Source of the DNA: an uncultured Archangium sp.
Lineage (GTDB): Bacteria; Myxococcota; Myxococcia; Myxococcales; Myxococcaceae
Assembly (NCBI GenBank): GCA_903905455.1
Contig: CAIVGN010000036.1
Location: 1 to 55,117, forward strand
Direction of reading: 5' to 3'
Length of the DNA stretch: 55,117 bases
In this document: in pieces, positions 37,156-46,046 of the stretch
How positions within the stretch are numbered: the first letter of the stretch is position 1
Layout: every line of letters begins with the position of its first letter
Notes under the pieces: generated by a model
The model's database searches: none
Seen by the model: the letters and a program-made list of their open reading frames with translations, nothing else
Told to the model about the DNA's origin: nothing
Made by a program: the position numbers and the translations under genes

Positions 37156-39375
37156 TTGATTCGTTTCGTCTCGTGCAGCCTGTTGTTCGCCGTGGTGGCC
37201 GGTTGTTCCTCGAGTGAGCCTGTGACTGATGCGGGCGCAGGTGGTGGCACCGCGACCGGCGGCGGCTCCGCCCTCGGCGGCGGAGGGGGCGGCGTCATCG
37301 GTGGTGGCTCCGGTGGAGGCGCCATGACTCCCACCTGCACCACGGAGGCGGACTGCGCGGTGGGTGAGGCCTGCGCAGCGCAGGCATGCCAGGCGGTGCC
37401 GCTGCAACTTCACCTCTCGACGCAGTCCCTTCAACTCGGGATCCAACCGGTCAACGTGGACGGAGTGGTGGAGAGACAAGACGGCTCCCCTTCGACGGGC
37501 GTGCACCTGCCTCGGTTCGTAGCGTTCACGCGGCCCACGGGTGGCGTGCTCGAGAGTCCCGCATCGCCCGCGATCATCGCCGGAGACGGTTCCTTTCATT
37601 TCGTCGTGCAGGCGGCCATCGGGGTCACCGCGAGTGCGAGCCTCGTGGCCACCGCGGCACCCGCGTCGCCGACCACCTTGACGGTGGAGATTCGGACGAT
37701 GCCTCCGACGGTGACGGTGGAGGTGCTGCCGGTGAGTGGGACGCGGCCTGCGAGTTGGGGGAACCCGACGGCGTACCGGCGAGACGAGGTGGCGCTGGTG
37801 AAGGTGAGCGCGCCGGAGCTCCTCGAGGTGAGGGCCCTGAAAGTGGGAGACGCGGAGGCGACGCCGGGTGGCGCGTGCGGGTGCGCCGTGGGTGACCCGA
37901 CGTGCGCGTGCTTCCAGGCAGAGCTGTGGAAGCCGACGCTCGCCGCGGTGACGGCGACGGTGCCGCTGCAGGTGTTCGCGGCGAATGCGAATGGAGTGGG
38001 GGTGGATGGGGGCGTGGCGGTGGATGGGGGGAGGCCGGGCGTGGTGGTGACGCGGGTGCGGTGGACGGTGACGCCCAGCGGCGACGCCTTCAGGTCGGCT
38101 CCCGTGCTCGATGATGAAGGCACCGTCTACGTAGGCGACCAGCGCAACACGACGAACGGGAACATCTACGCGTACGACCCCAGGGGCACTGTGAAGGCGG
38201 GCTGGGACGCCGGGGTGAGCGTCGGTTCGGTGACGAGCCTGGCGTTCTCTCGCGGCGTCGATGCCGCTGTCGGAGTCACCGTCGATGATCGCGTCTACTT
38301 CAACGCCAACACGACCAGTGGCGGCATGCTGCGCGACGTCAGCGTCGGCGGCGTGGTCTCCTCGGGTTGGTGTGATTCCAGCACGGGCAATGTGACTTCG
38401 CCTGTCCGGCGCAGCGACTCGGCGATGGCCCTGGTGGCGGAGGCCTCGAGCGGCGTCGTTTCTGCCATTGCGCACTTCGGGGCTGTGGGCGGCACCAGCG
38501 GTGCCGCGTGCATGTGGAACGACGGCGCCGGTGTGTCTCGCGCGCTCAAGGCGTTCACGGACGACACGAGGCCGACGCCTGCCGGCAGCCTGGTCCAGGG
38601 CACCCACAATCTGATCGTCGCCAACACGGCGCCAGCCGGACCATTTCCCGCGCTCCTCTACGTGGGGCCGGCAAATGGGCTCACCGTCAGGCAGCGCGAC
38701 ATCGTCGCTTCCAACGCCTTTGGCTCGACCGTCGCGAACCTCAATTCCCCGACCATCGGAACCGATCCCGCATCATCCGCGAACGGGATCTCGCACCGCG
38801 GAGTGGCATCGGCTGGTTCGCTCGGGGAGTTCACCCTCGCCGCGAACATCACGGCCGGAGGTGGCCTCTGGCGATTGAGTCCTCGCGACAGTCGATACCC
38901 GGGCTCGAGCGTGTCTCCTGCCGTCGTCGGGCGGACCGGTGTCGCGTGGTCTCATGCTGGCGGCTTCCTCAACTCGACCGACTTCGGCACCCGCGACACC
39001 AGCGTGCCGTTCCCCGGTGCCGTGGTGGCCTCCCCGGTGCTGACGCAGGACGCCGCCGGCTTCGCCGACCGAATCTTCGTCGTGAACACCCTCGGAGACC
39101 TGGCCAGCATGAAGTTGACCGGAACTGCGATCGAGTGGGCCGGTGCGACGGGACTCACCTCCGTCTCCGCGAGTCCGGCCTTCGACTGCAACCGCCTCGC
39201 GAGCACGCCCGCCAAGGCGGCCACGGGCATCCTCTACGTCGCCAGCGGAGACGGGAAACTCGCCTCCATCATCGTCGACTCGCCGAAGTTGGACATCTGG
39301 GCGAAGTGGCCCAAGTACCAGCGCGATGCGTTCAACTCGGGCAACACCTTCCTCACCTTCGACAACTGCCCCTGA
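37156..39375 (+). CDS. PQQ-propeller-like lipoprotein, paralog 2
   Basis: 739 aa from TTG 37156, preceded by GGAG at 5 nt; TTG 37132 and 37138 are in-frame alternatives. Lipobox VVAGC follows a short signal. It has the same order as paralog 1: Gly-rich linker, Cys cluster (CTTEADCAVGEACAAQAC), Ig-like region with the ALKVGDAEATPGGACGC block, propeller strands (GTVYVGDQ, GNIYAYD, DRIFVVNTLGDLASMK, GILYVASGDGKLASI) and KWPKYQRDAFNSGNT at the end. A short GCTTC/GAAGC hairpin follows the stop (39382-39394). Function as for paralog 1. Confidence 0.7.
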   Translation: MIRFVSCSLLFAVVAGCSSSEPVTDAGAGGGTATGGGSALGGGGGGVIGGGSGGGAMTPTCTTEADCAVGEACAAQACQAVPLQLHLSTQSLQLGIQPVNVDGVVERQDGSPSTGVHLPRFVAFTRPTGGVLESPASPAIIAGDGSFHFVVQAAIGVTASASLVATAAPASPTTLTVEIRTMPPTVTVEVLPVSGTRPASWGNPTAYRRDEVALVKVSAPELLEVRALKVGDAEATPGGACGCAVGDPTCACFQAELWKPTLAAVTATVPLQVFAANANGVGVDGGVAVDGGRPGVVVTRVRWTVTPSGDAFRSAPVLDDEGTVYVGDQRNTTNGNIYAYDPRGTVKAGWDAGVSVGSVTSLAFSRGVDAAVGVTVDDRVYFNANTTSGGMLRDVSVGGVVSSGWCDSSTGNVTSPVRRSDSAMALVAEASSGVVSAIAHFGAVGGTSGAACMWNDGAGVSRALKAFTDDTRPTPAGSLVQGTHNLIVANTAPAGPFPALLYVGPANGLTVRQRDIVASNAFGSTVANLNSPTIGTDPASSANGISHRGVASAGSLGEFTLAANITAGGGLWRLSPRDSRYPGSSVSPAVVGRTGVAWSHAGGFLNSTDFGTRDTSVPFPGAVVASPVLTQDAAGFADRIFVVNTLGDLASMKLTGTAIEWAGATGLTSVSASPAFDCNRLASTPAKAATGILYVASGDGKLASIIVDSPKLDIWAKWPKYQRDAFNSGNTFLTFDNCP
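37751..38090. repeat. nucleotide-level duplicate block shared with 35491-35830
   Basis: Second copy of the block described at 35491-35830. A further near-identical block covers the ends of both genes (about 36990-37120 and 39250-39370), while the middle parts (about 36080-36700 against 38330-38940) are clearly more diverged. Confidence 0.75.
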
Positions 39376-39381
39376 GAGGGG

Positions 39382-39394
39382 GCTTCCCCGAAGC
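39382..39394 (+). terminator. weak hairpin after paralog 2
   Basis: GCTTC and GAAGC with a CCC loop, between GGGG runs, then TCTCT. An alternative fold pairs CCCCG with CGGGG. Too short to call a terminator firmly. Confidence 0.25.
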
Positions 39395-39443
39395 GGGGTC
39401 TCTGCGCTAGGCGCTCCCCGCGGTCATCACTGGCGGGGGCGTC

Positions 39444-42293
39444 ATGTACGTGCAGCGAATTGGGGTTCTGTTTTTTCTGGTCGTCGTCGCGGGCTGTGAG
39501 CAGAAGCGGGGCGCCTGCCACAACGAGACCTGCACCACCGAGCAGCGCTGCGACGAGACCACGTACCACTGCGTCGACGACCTCCGCCCCGTGCTGAGCC
39601 TCACTCCGCTGACCGAGGTGATCACCGCGGCGACCTTCACCGTCACCGGTTTCGTGAAGGACGACCTCCTGCTCACCAACGCCGAGTGGCGGGCCGGAGA
39701 CCGCGCCTGGACCACCATCGACGGCGTCGACGTCGACGGCGGCTTCGTCCTCACCATCGACGCCCCGTTGGTCGACGCTGAGCTGGTCGTCGTCTCGGCC
39801 CGTGCAAACGACGTACACGGCGAGGTCACCGCGCATACCGAGGTGAAGGTCGATCGCGTCGGTCCTGCGCTGCTCCTGAAGGTCCCGGACGAGAACTCGG
39901 TGCAGGGGGCTGACAGCTTCCAGGTCGACGTCATTGCGCACGATGGCAGCGGCTCCATCGCCTCCTTCAGCCTCCACGGCGCGCCCGTGGCGAACCCGGT
40001 GAACGACGGCCGCGTCTCGACGACGGTCACCGTGCCTGCCAACGCGAACCACCTCGCGATTCCCGTGCTGGCCACGGCCACCGACGCGCGCGGCAACGCC
40101 ACCACGAAGACCTTCACCTTCTTCGGTGACCGCGTCGCCCCGGAGGTGACCTTCACTTCACCGGCGCTCAATCAATTCATCACCACCGCGACCTTCACCG
40201 TCGAGGTCGTGGTTGTAGAGCCCGGCGCGCTCCAGGGCGTCGTCTTCCACGTCGGCACCACCGACGTGCCCGGCGTCATGGGCGCCAACGGCCATTGGAC
40301 CGCCTCGCTGCCTGCCGGCGAAGTGGAGCAGGACGCGATCATCACCGTCACGGCTACCGACGACGCGGGCAACGTCGGCAGCGCCTCGCGCACGGTGCGC
40401 ATCGACCGCGTGGTGCCCACCATCAGCATCACTGCGCCGACGGCCTCTGGCCTCTTCCGCGCCGCGGTACCGGTCTCGGTGCAGACCTCCCCGGGCACCG
40501 CCACGGTCAGCGCCACGCTCGAGGGGCAGACCACGATGCTCACCGGCGGCCCAACGACGTGGACTGGTTCGCTCGCGGTGCTCTCGCACGACTACGCGCC
40601 GCTCGCGGTGCAGGTGCGCGCGCTCGATCTCGCCGGGAACGAGGGCACGGCCACGGTGACCATCGGGGTCGACACCATCGCGCCGGTCATCACCTTCACC
40701 GCCCCGGGCTCGATGCAGAAGTTCAACGCGCTCGATTTCTCGGCCACCCCGGAGGTCACCTCCACGTGGACCGTCGTGGACGGTGATGCCCAGGCCGCGA
40801 CCACCACGGTCAACGGCGCTGCCTCGACGGCGCTCAGCTTCGCGCGGGCCACCGTCGCCACGGACAACCCGACCACCTACACCACCACCGTCACCGCGGC
40901 CGATCGTGCGGGCAACAGCACCACCGCCAGCCGCAGCTACCTCGTCGACCGGGTTGCGCCCTCCATCACCACCTGGACCCCCGCGGCGAACGCCCGCAAC
41001 GTCGACCCGCGCGTGAGCGTCGTCACCTTCTCCGAGCGCGTCGACGTCGGCGCCAACGCCACCTCGCCGGCGCTGACCATCAGCGGGCTGGCGAACCCGG
41101 CGGCCTCCGCCTGGGACGCCGCGCACACCACCTACACGCTGGACCTCGATACCTTGCCCTACCGGGTGCTCGACCTCGGCGTGTCGGCGGGGCTGCAGGA
41201 CGGGTTCGGAAACCTGCTGGTGGTGCCCGCCTCGCGGCGCGTGCACACGGCGACCGGGTACAAGACGAGCATCACCGTCCCCATCGGTCCCGCGACGGGG
41301 CTCGTCGCCACCGAGGCCATCGCCTCGTCCGACCCCGACGGCATCGCCACCATCCTCGTGCGCACCTCCAGCAACACCACGCCCATGCGCATCTTCAAGG
41401 ACACGGGCGGTACGTTCACCGAGATCACCACCACGCTGCTGCCCGAGCGCTGGAGCGTCAATTCGTGGAACGTGGTCAACCCCACCACGCTGGCCAGCGA
41501 CCATCGCTTCGCCGTCAGTTCCTTCAATTCGAACGGTGGCACGTGGTCGACGCAGGCCTTCCTCAACGGCGTGGTGGAGAACTCGACGGTCCCGGAGACC
41601 ACCAGCAAGACCTTCGTGACCAGCCCTGCCTCGTTCTGCGAGGGCACGACCACGCCCGTCGCCTGGGTGGCCGGATCGGCCTACACGCGGGGCACCTCGT
41701 TGCTCACGCTGCCGTGGTCACCCACGGCGGTCAGCCCCTCCCGCAACGGGTGGATTGGCTACGACGCCTATTCGAGCGCGGCGTCGCTGCGCTGGGTGCA
41801 CTTCAACTGCGCGCAGGTCGTGGTGTTGGGGCGCACGTCCTGGCTGTCGTCGTCGGCGGGCTTCGAGTCGAGCTCAGCCGGGTGGGACGTCAGCGGGGCG
41901 CTGACGCCCAACGGCGACTGTCACGGCGTCGCATGGACCACCTCGGCGAGCCGCTACATCGCGTTCCAGGCGATGGGCGACTGCACCACCGGGAGTACGG
42001 CCCCCCATTGCCTCGGCACCTTCCCAGCAGTGGCCACGGCGCCGACCGAGGCGCGGCTCGCGCCGTTCGCGGGCAATGGCGCGAACTCGATGCTGATGAC
42101 GTTCAAGAACTCGGCCGGGGCCTACGTGCTGGCGCAGATGCTCCCCGGGGTCTGCACCATGAGCAACGCGACCACGCTGCTGACCTCGGCCCCCGCGCAG
42201 CCCTACCGCTCGCACATGCCCGTGCAGATCGGCAACCGGCCCGCGATGCTCGTCGTCACCTTGCTGGGCGAGACCAAGCTGCTGGTGCCCTGA
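39444..42293 (+). CDS. lipoprotein with bacterial Ig-like repeats
   Basis: 949 aa. Signal peptide with lipobox VVAGC (Cys18), then a Cys cluster (GACHNETCTTEQRCDETTYHC, EGF/defensin-sized). About five Ig-like domains follow, each ending in a V/D-R/T-hhAP block (VDRVGPALLL, FGDRVAPEVTF, RIDRVVPTISI, VDTIAPVITF, VDRVAPSITTW) with TATDxAGN in between, and an SbsA-type Ig (NARNVDPRVSVVTFSERV) at 515-600. The C-terminal 300 residues are Ser/Thr-rich with paired Cys and unknown fold. Probably a surface stalk or adhesin. It ends 7 bp from a convergent gene. Confidence 0.75.
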   Translation: MYVQRIGVLFFLVVVAGCEQKRGACHNETCTTEQRCDETTYHCVDDLRPVLSLTPLTEVITAATFTVTGFVKDDLLLTNAEWRAGDRAWTTIDGVDVDGGFVLTIDAPLVDAELVVVSARANDVHGEVTAHTEVKVDRVGPALLLKVPDENSVQGADSFQVDVIAHDGSGSIASFSLHGAPVANPVNDGRVSTTVTVPANANHLAIPVLATATDARGNATTKTFTFFGDRVAPEVTFTSPALNQFITTATFTVEVVVVEPGALQGVVFHVGTTDVPGVMGANGHWTASLPAGEVEQDAIITVTATDDAGNVGSASRTVRIDRVVPTISITAPTASGLFRAAVPVSVQTSPGTATVSATLEGQTTMLTGGPTTWTGSLAVLSHDYAPLAVQVRALDLAGNEGTATVTIGVDTIAPVITFTAPGSMQKFNALDFSATPEVTSTWTVVDGDAQAATTTVNGAASTALSFARATVATDNPTTYTTTVTAADRAGNSTTASRSYLVDRVAPSITTWTPAANARNVDPRVSVVTFSERVDVGANATSPALTISGLANPAASAWDAAHTTYTLDLDTLPYRVLDLGVSAGLQDGFGNLLVVPASRRVHTATGYKTSITVPIGPATGLVATEAIASSDPDGIATILVRTSSNTTPMRIFKDTGGTFTEITTTLLPERWSVNSWNVVNPTTLASDHRFAVSSFNSNGGTWSTQAFLNGVVENSTVPETTSKTFVTSPASFCEGTTTPVAWVAGSAYTRGTSLLTLPWSPTAVSPSRNGWIGYDAYSSAASLRWVHFNCAQVVVLGRTSWLSSSAGFESSSAGWDVSGALTPNGDCHGVAWTTSASRYIAFQAMGDCTTGSTAPHCLGTFPAVATAPTEARLAPFAGNGANSMLMTFKNSAGAYVLAQMLPGVCTMSNATTLLTSAPAQPYRSHMPVQIGNRPAMLVVTLLGETKLLVP

Positions 42294-42300
42294 GTTCGCC

Positions 42301-43050
42301 TCAGTCGTAGCTCTCGAGGTGCAGCTGCGCGCGCTGCGCCCCGCCCTGCGTCTTGAGCACCTCGCGCACCTCGAGCAGCATCTTCTTCACCCCGCACACG
42401 TAGACGTGGGGCGTGCCGAAGGCCGCGAGCTCCTGCCACAGCGAGAGCACGTGGCCCTGCACGTAGCCGCTGCGCCCCACCCAGCCCGGGCCCGGCCGCG
42501 AGAGGGTGAGCAGGAAGCGGAACTGCGGGTGCTGCCGCGCCAGGGCCTCGAGCTCGTCGGCGAACAGCGCGTCGTCGAGCGAGCGCACCCCGAAGAGCAC
42601 CCACAGCGGCTCGCTGCGCCCCGAGGCCAGCGCCTCGTGCACCATGCCGCGAAAGGGCGCCACGCCGGTGCCGGTGGCCACGAAGAGGGACGGCCCGGCT
42701 TCGACGTCGCGGGTGAAGGTGCCCTGGGGCCCCTTGACCTCGAGGCGGGTGCCCACCGGCACCTCGTGGAGAAAGGTGCTCCCCGCGCCGTCGTCGACCC
42801 GGGTGACCACCAGCTCGAAGCGCACGCCGGCCGCGGGCACCGACGAGAGCGAGTACGCGCGCCGCAGGGGCCGGCCCTTCTCGTCGAGCACCGGCAGCAC
42901 CAGGCTCACCCACTGGCCCGCGCGGTGGAGGAAGGGCTGGCCGTCGACGCGCTCGAAGAGGAGCTCGCGCACCCGGGGGGTGACGAGGCGCGCGGCCACG
43001 AGGGTGGCCTCGAAGGTCTCGGGAGGGGCAGGGCGACTCGGTTCGGCCAT
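42301..43050 (-). CDS. ferredoxin-NADP reductase-like flavoprotein
   Basis: 249 aa from ATG 43050 (MAEPSR). FAD-binding barrel with RRAYSLSS (63-70) and GPQGTF; NAD(P) domain with ATGTGVAPFRGM (125-136) and YVCGVKKM near 222-229. The C-terminus ends in ESYD, as in bacterial ferredoxin reductases whose terminal residues stack on FAD. There is no iron-sulphur domain. It would move electrons between NAD(P)H and a ferredoxin or flavodoxin in the cytoplasm; which partner is unknown. Divergent from lgt by 86 bp. Confidence 0.88.
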   Translation of the reverse strand: MAEPSRPAPPETFEATLVAARLVTPRVRELLFERVDGQPFLHRAGQWVSLVLPVLDEKGRPLRRAYSLSSVPAAGVRFELVVTRVDDGAGSTFLHEVPVGTRLEVKGPQGTFTRDVEAGPSLFVATGTGVAPFRGMVHEALASGRSEPLWVLFGVRSLDDALFADELEALARQHPQFRFLLTLSRPGPGWVGRSGYVQGHVLSLWQELAAFGTPHVYVCGVKKMLLEVREVLKTQGGAQRAQLHLESYD

Positions 43051-43136
43051 GGGCGGCTGTCTACCAGCACGACCGGAAGATCGGCCTGCCCGCCCGTGTT
43101 GGCGAGGCCCGCTGAAGAGAGTACGGAGCCCCACCC

Positions 43137-44393
43137 ATGTTGCCGGTCCTCTACCGATTCGTCTTCGACACCGACTTCTCCAAGGTGTTGCTCTATTTCT
43201 TCGCCGCCGGGCTGGTGGTCTACGCGGCCTGGAACGGCTGGCAGAACGCGACCGGGCCCGATGACAAGCACGGCAACCCCACGGCGCCCTCGCAGGAGGA
43301 GCGCCGCAACCGGGCCATCACCTACGGCCTCGTCGGCATCGCCCTGGCTGTCTTCGGGCTCTACTACGCGCTGCCGAACATCCCGGTGCTGGGCAAGGGC
43401 AAGGGCGAGGGCATCCCCATTCACACCTACGGGGTGATGATCGGCCTGGGCTTCATCACCGCGGTCACGGTGTGCGGCTGGCTGTCGGTGCGCGAGTGGC
43501 CGGGCAAGCTGGGCCTCGAGCGCCGGGACCAGTTCTATGACCTGACGTTCTACCTGTTCATCGGCGGCATCGTCGGGTCGCGCATCCTCTTCATCATCGT
43601 CAACTGGAAGGACTACGCGGCCCACCCGGCGCGCATCTTCGATCTCGGTGGTGGCCTGGTGTTCTACGGCGGGCTCATCGGCGCGTCGTTGATGGCCGTC
43701 TGGTACACCCGCAAGCACCACATCGACTTCTTCCGCCTGGCGGACATCGCCATTCCCACCGTGTCGCTGGGCCAGGCCTTCGGGCGCCTGGGCTGCTTCT
43801 CGGCGGGCTGCTGCTGGGGTGACGTGACCACGCACCAGAAGGCCCCCTTCGCGGTCGAGTTCCCCGGGGCGGCGGCGCAGAACCTCTTCGGTGGGGTGGG
43901 TGGAACGCCCAGCCTGGCGTACTCGTCGATGGCCGACGGCTCGAACGACACGCGCTGGGTCATCGAGGCCACGGGCCAGGTGTTCCCCCAGGCGGTCGAC
44001 GGGGCGGTGCGCATCTCGGAGTGGGTGGCGCGGCACGGGCACACGCTGCCGGTGCACCCCACGCAGCTCTACGAGTCGCTGGGGCAGATCATCCTCTTCG
44101 CCACGTTGATGACGGCGCGGCGCTGGCGCCGGTTCCACGGGCAGATCTTCGCCATGTGGCTGATGTGCTACGCGGTGCTCCGCTCGTCGGTGGAGCTGTT
44201 CCGCGGGGACCTGGAGCGCGGCACCATCCACGGGCTCATCCCCAGCATCCCCTCGGGGGCCTGGTACAACATCTCCACCAGCCAGTTCATCTCCATGGCC
44301 ATGTTCAGCTTCGGGGCCTACCTGCTGGTGACCAACCTGCGCCGGGTCAAGGCGCTGCCCACCGTCGATCTCTCAGCGCTGACGACGGCCTGA
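43137..44393 (+). CDS. lgt: prolipoprotein diacylglyceryl transferase
   Basis: 418 aa, seven or more membrane helices. Lgt signature: GSRI near 147-150, GGGLVFYGGLIGA (171-183), GRLGCFSAGCCWG (216-228) and HPTQLYES (307-314). It attaches diacylglycerol to the lipobox Cys of prolipoproteins, the step before LspA. Two oddities are seen: an N-terminal extension of about 90 residues with two extra helices, and an insert at about 250-300, together making it about 120 residues longer than usual. The signature has Cys where enterobacterial Lgt has GRLGNF; this Cys-rich variant occurs in other lineages. Confidence 0.93.
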   Translation: MLPVLYRFVFDTDFSKVLLYFFAAGLVVYAAWNGWQNATGPDDKHGNPTAPSQEERRNRAITYGLVGIALAVFGLYYALPNIPVLGKGKGEGIPIHTYGVMIGLGFITAVTVCGWLSVREWPGKLGLERRDQFYDLTFYLFIGGIVGSRILFIIVNWKDYAAHPARIFDLGGGLVFYGGLIGASLMAVWYTRKHHIDFFRLADIAIPTVSLGQAFGRLGCFSAGCCWGDVTTHQKAPFAVEFPGAAAQNLFGGVGGTPSLAYSSMADGSNDTRWVIEATGQVFPQAVDGAVRISEWVARHGHTLPVHPTQLYESLGQIILFATLMTARRWRRFHGQIFAMWLMCYAVLRSSVELFRGDLERGTIHGLIPSIPSGAWYNISTSQFISMAMFSFGAYLLVTNLRRVKALPTVDLSALTTA

Positions 44394-44418
44394 GCTTTTT
44401 GCGGTTAAAGTCCCGCCC

Positions 44419-45597
44419 GTGCCGGCCCGCGTAGACGCATCGCTCGCCAAGAATCGCCCCGACTCCGAAGACGCGATGATGCGTTGCAACGAGCTCGAGA
44501 GCGATCTCGCCGAGTTGCGCGCGGCCTACGACCTGTACTTCCAGGGCGTCGACCGGCTGCCGCCGCTCAAGAAGCACGACCTCTTCAAGAAGGGCTACGC
44601 CAAGCTCAAGGGCAGCCAGATTCGGCAGACGGCGGCGAAGTTCCGCATCGAGACCATCGGGCAGAAGCTGTTGACCTACGAGCGCCTGTGGGACCGCACG
44701 CTCAAGGAAATCGAGAACGGCACCTACAAGCGCGACCTGGCGAAGCTCAAGCGCAAGGACCAGCGGCAGCACCAGAAGCCGAAGTCGGCCGACTCGGATT
44801 CGGCGTTCGACGTGGACGAAGATCTCGACCTGTCGGATCTCGACGACGAGGGTGATGGCGATCTCGCCGCGGCGCTGGCGGCGGCCGAAGCGGCGGCCGC
44901 GCGGCCCTCAGCCCCGGCCATCAGGCCCGTGACCAGCCTGGCGCCGGCCATCACCCCGGTGACGCCGCCGGGTGGGGTGAAGCCCCTGACGGGCCCGGTG
45001 CCCGCGGTGACTCCCCTGCCGCCGGCCGGTGGCGTGCGGCTGACGCCGGCGATCCCCGTGGTGACGCCGGCGGGTGGCGTGCGGCTGACGTCGGCCATCC
45101 CCGCGGTGACGCCGGCGGGTGGCGTGCGCTCGGCTCCGGCCATCGCCGCGGTCGGGACGCGGCCGCCGGTGGTGACGCCGCCGCTGGGCCTCAAGCCGAT
45201 GACGCCCGCCATCCCCGCGTTGACCCCGCCGGGAGGCCGCCCGGTGGCGCCGAAGATCAGCTCGGGCAACTTCCCCGCAGCCGCGCCCGCGGTACCTGCG
45301 CGACCGGCGACCGGCATGGCCCCGGCGTTCAAGCCCGCGACGCCCTCGCGCCCGCCCGGGCCGGTGGCGGCCGACGGTGGCCTGTCCGACACGAAGATCA
45401 AGGCCATCTACGACGCCTACGTGATGGCCAAGAAGCGCTGCGGTGAAGACACGCGCGCGGTGACGCTCGACTCGGTGTCCAGCTCCCTGAAGAAGCAGGT
45501 GCCCGAGTTGATGAAGAGCCACAACGCCAAGAGCGTGGAGTTCAAGGTGGTCATCAAGGACGGCAAGGCCGTGCTGCGCGCGCTCCCCAAGGAGTGA
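44419..45597 (+). CDS. MXAN_5187-like protein with Pro-rich repeat linker
   Basis: 392 aa from GTG 44419. A helical N-terminal domain (20-120: ELESDLAELRAAYDLYFQG, LKKHDLFKKGYAKLKG) is followed by a highly acidic stretch (DVDEDLDLSDLDDEGDGD), a 180-residue Pro/Ala/Gly/Thr linker holding a 15-residue repeat (PAIPxVTPAGGVRLT), and a basic C-terminal domain (335-392) with TKIKAIYDAYVMAKKRCGED and VEFKVVIKDGKAVLRAL. From memory of myxobacterial proteomes I associate this C-terminal domain with the MXAN_5187 family; no function is known to me. No membrane segment, so cytoplasmic. Confidence 0.65.
   Translation: MPARVDASLAKNRPDSEDAMMRCNELESDLAELRAAYDLYFQGVDRLPPLKKHDLFKKGYAKLKGSQIRQTAAKFRIETIGQKLLTYERLWDRTLKEIENGTYKRDLAKLKRKDQRQHQKPKSADSDSAFDVDEDLDLSDLDDEGDGDLAAALAAAEAAAARPSAPAIRPVTSLAPAITPVTPPGGVKPLTGPVPAVTPLPPAGGVRLTPAIPVVTPAGGVRLTSAIPAVTPAGGVRSAPAIAAVGTRPPVVTPPLGLKPMTPAIPALTPPGGRPVAPKISSGNFPAAAPAVPARPATGMAPAFKPATPSRPPGPVAADGGLSDTKIKAIYDAYVMAKKRCGEDTRAVTLDSVSSSLKKQVPELMKSHNAKSVEFKVVIKDGKAVLRALPKE
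45028..45150 (+). repeat. 45-bp tandem repeat in the Pro-rich linker
   Basis: GGTGGCGTGCG begins at 45028, 45073 and 45118, a constant 45-bp step (15 codons). Degenerate copies extend on both sides through about 44935-45240. Confidence 0.8.
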
Positions 45598-45630
45598 ACC
45601 GTCGGCCTCGCCGCGGGCTCACAAGGCCAC

Positions 45631-45978
45631 ATGAACCCTGATCTCGTTCCCTGGCTGGTGATGGGCGGCGTCTTCGCCGCGGTGATGCTCCTCAAGCGCC
45701 TGGGCCAGGTCTCGAGCGCCGACGCGAAGAAGATGGTGCAGGACGGCGCAAAGCTGGTGGACGTGCGCTCGGCCGGCGAGTTCGGCAGCGGCCACATTCC
45801 CGGCGCGCTCAACGTGCCGGTCGGGGAGATCGGCGCGAAGTTGAAGCTGCTGGGCGCGAAGGACCAGCCGGTCATCGTGTACTGCGCCTCAGGCACGCGC
45901 AGCGCCATGGCCCGCTCGGTGCTCAAGGCCCAGGGTTTTCAGAAGGTCTTCAACCTCGGCTCCATGAGCCGCTGGTAG
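45631..45978 (+). CDS. membrane-anchored single-domain rhodanese
   Basis: 115 aa. An N-terminal membrane helix (7-21) is followed by a rhodanese domain: VDVRSAGEFGSGHIPGALNVPV (43-64) and active-site Cys85 in VYCASGTRSAM. Rhodaneses move sulphane sulphur via a Cys persulfide. The six-residue loop CASGTR is of the rhodanese rather than the phosphatase type. It stands alone between the MXAN_5187-like gene and a strong hairpin terminator. Confidence 0.9.
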   Translation: MNPDLVPWLVMGGVFAAVMLLKRLGQVSSADAKKMVQDGAKLVDVRSAGEFGSGHIPGALNVPVGEIGAKLKLLGAKDQPVIVYCASGTRSAMARSVLKAQGFQKVFNLGSMSRW

Positions 45979-45987
45979 GCCAACAAG

Positions 45988-46021
45988 AAGCCCGGTCTCC
46001 CGAAGAGGGGAAACCGGGCTT
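45988..46021. terminator. bidirectional hairpin terminator
   Basis: AAGCCCGGT (45988-45996) and ACCGGGCTT (46013-46021) make a perfect 9-bp stem with an extra CCC/GGG pairing inside. It sits between two convergent stop codons (45978 and 46047) and has T-rich flanks, CTTCTTGTTGG on the minus side, so it can end transcripts from both directions. Confidence 0.8.
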
Positions 46022-46046
46022 CGGTGCTGCAGTCGCCGAAGCGGCC

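Noticed and set aside
37105-38607. 500-aa minus-strand frame across the paralog 2 gene
   Set aside because: His/Arg-rich shadow of the lipoprotein gene, no domain and no start context.
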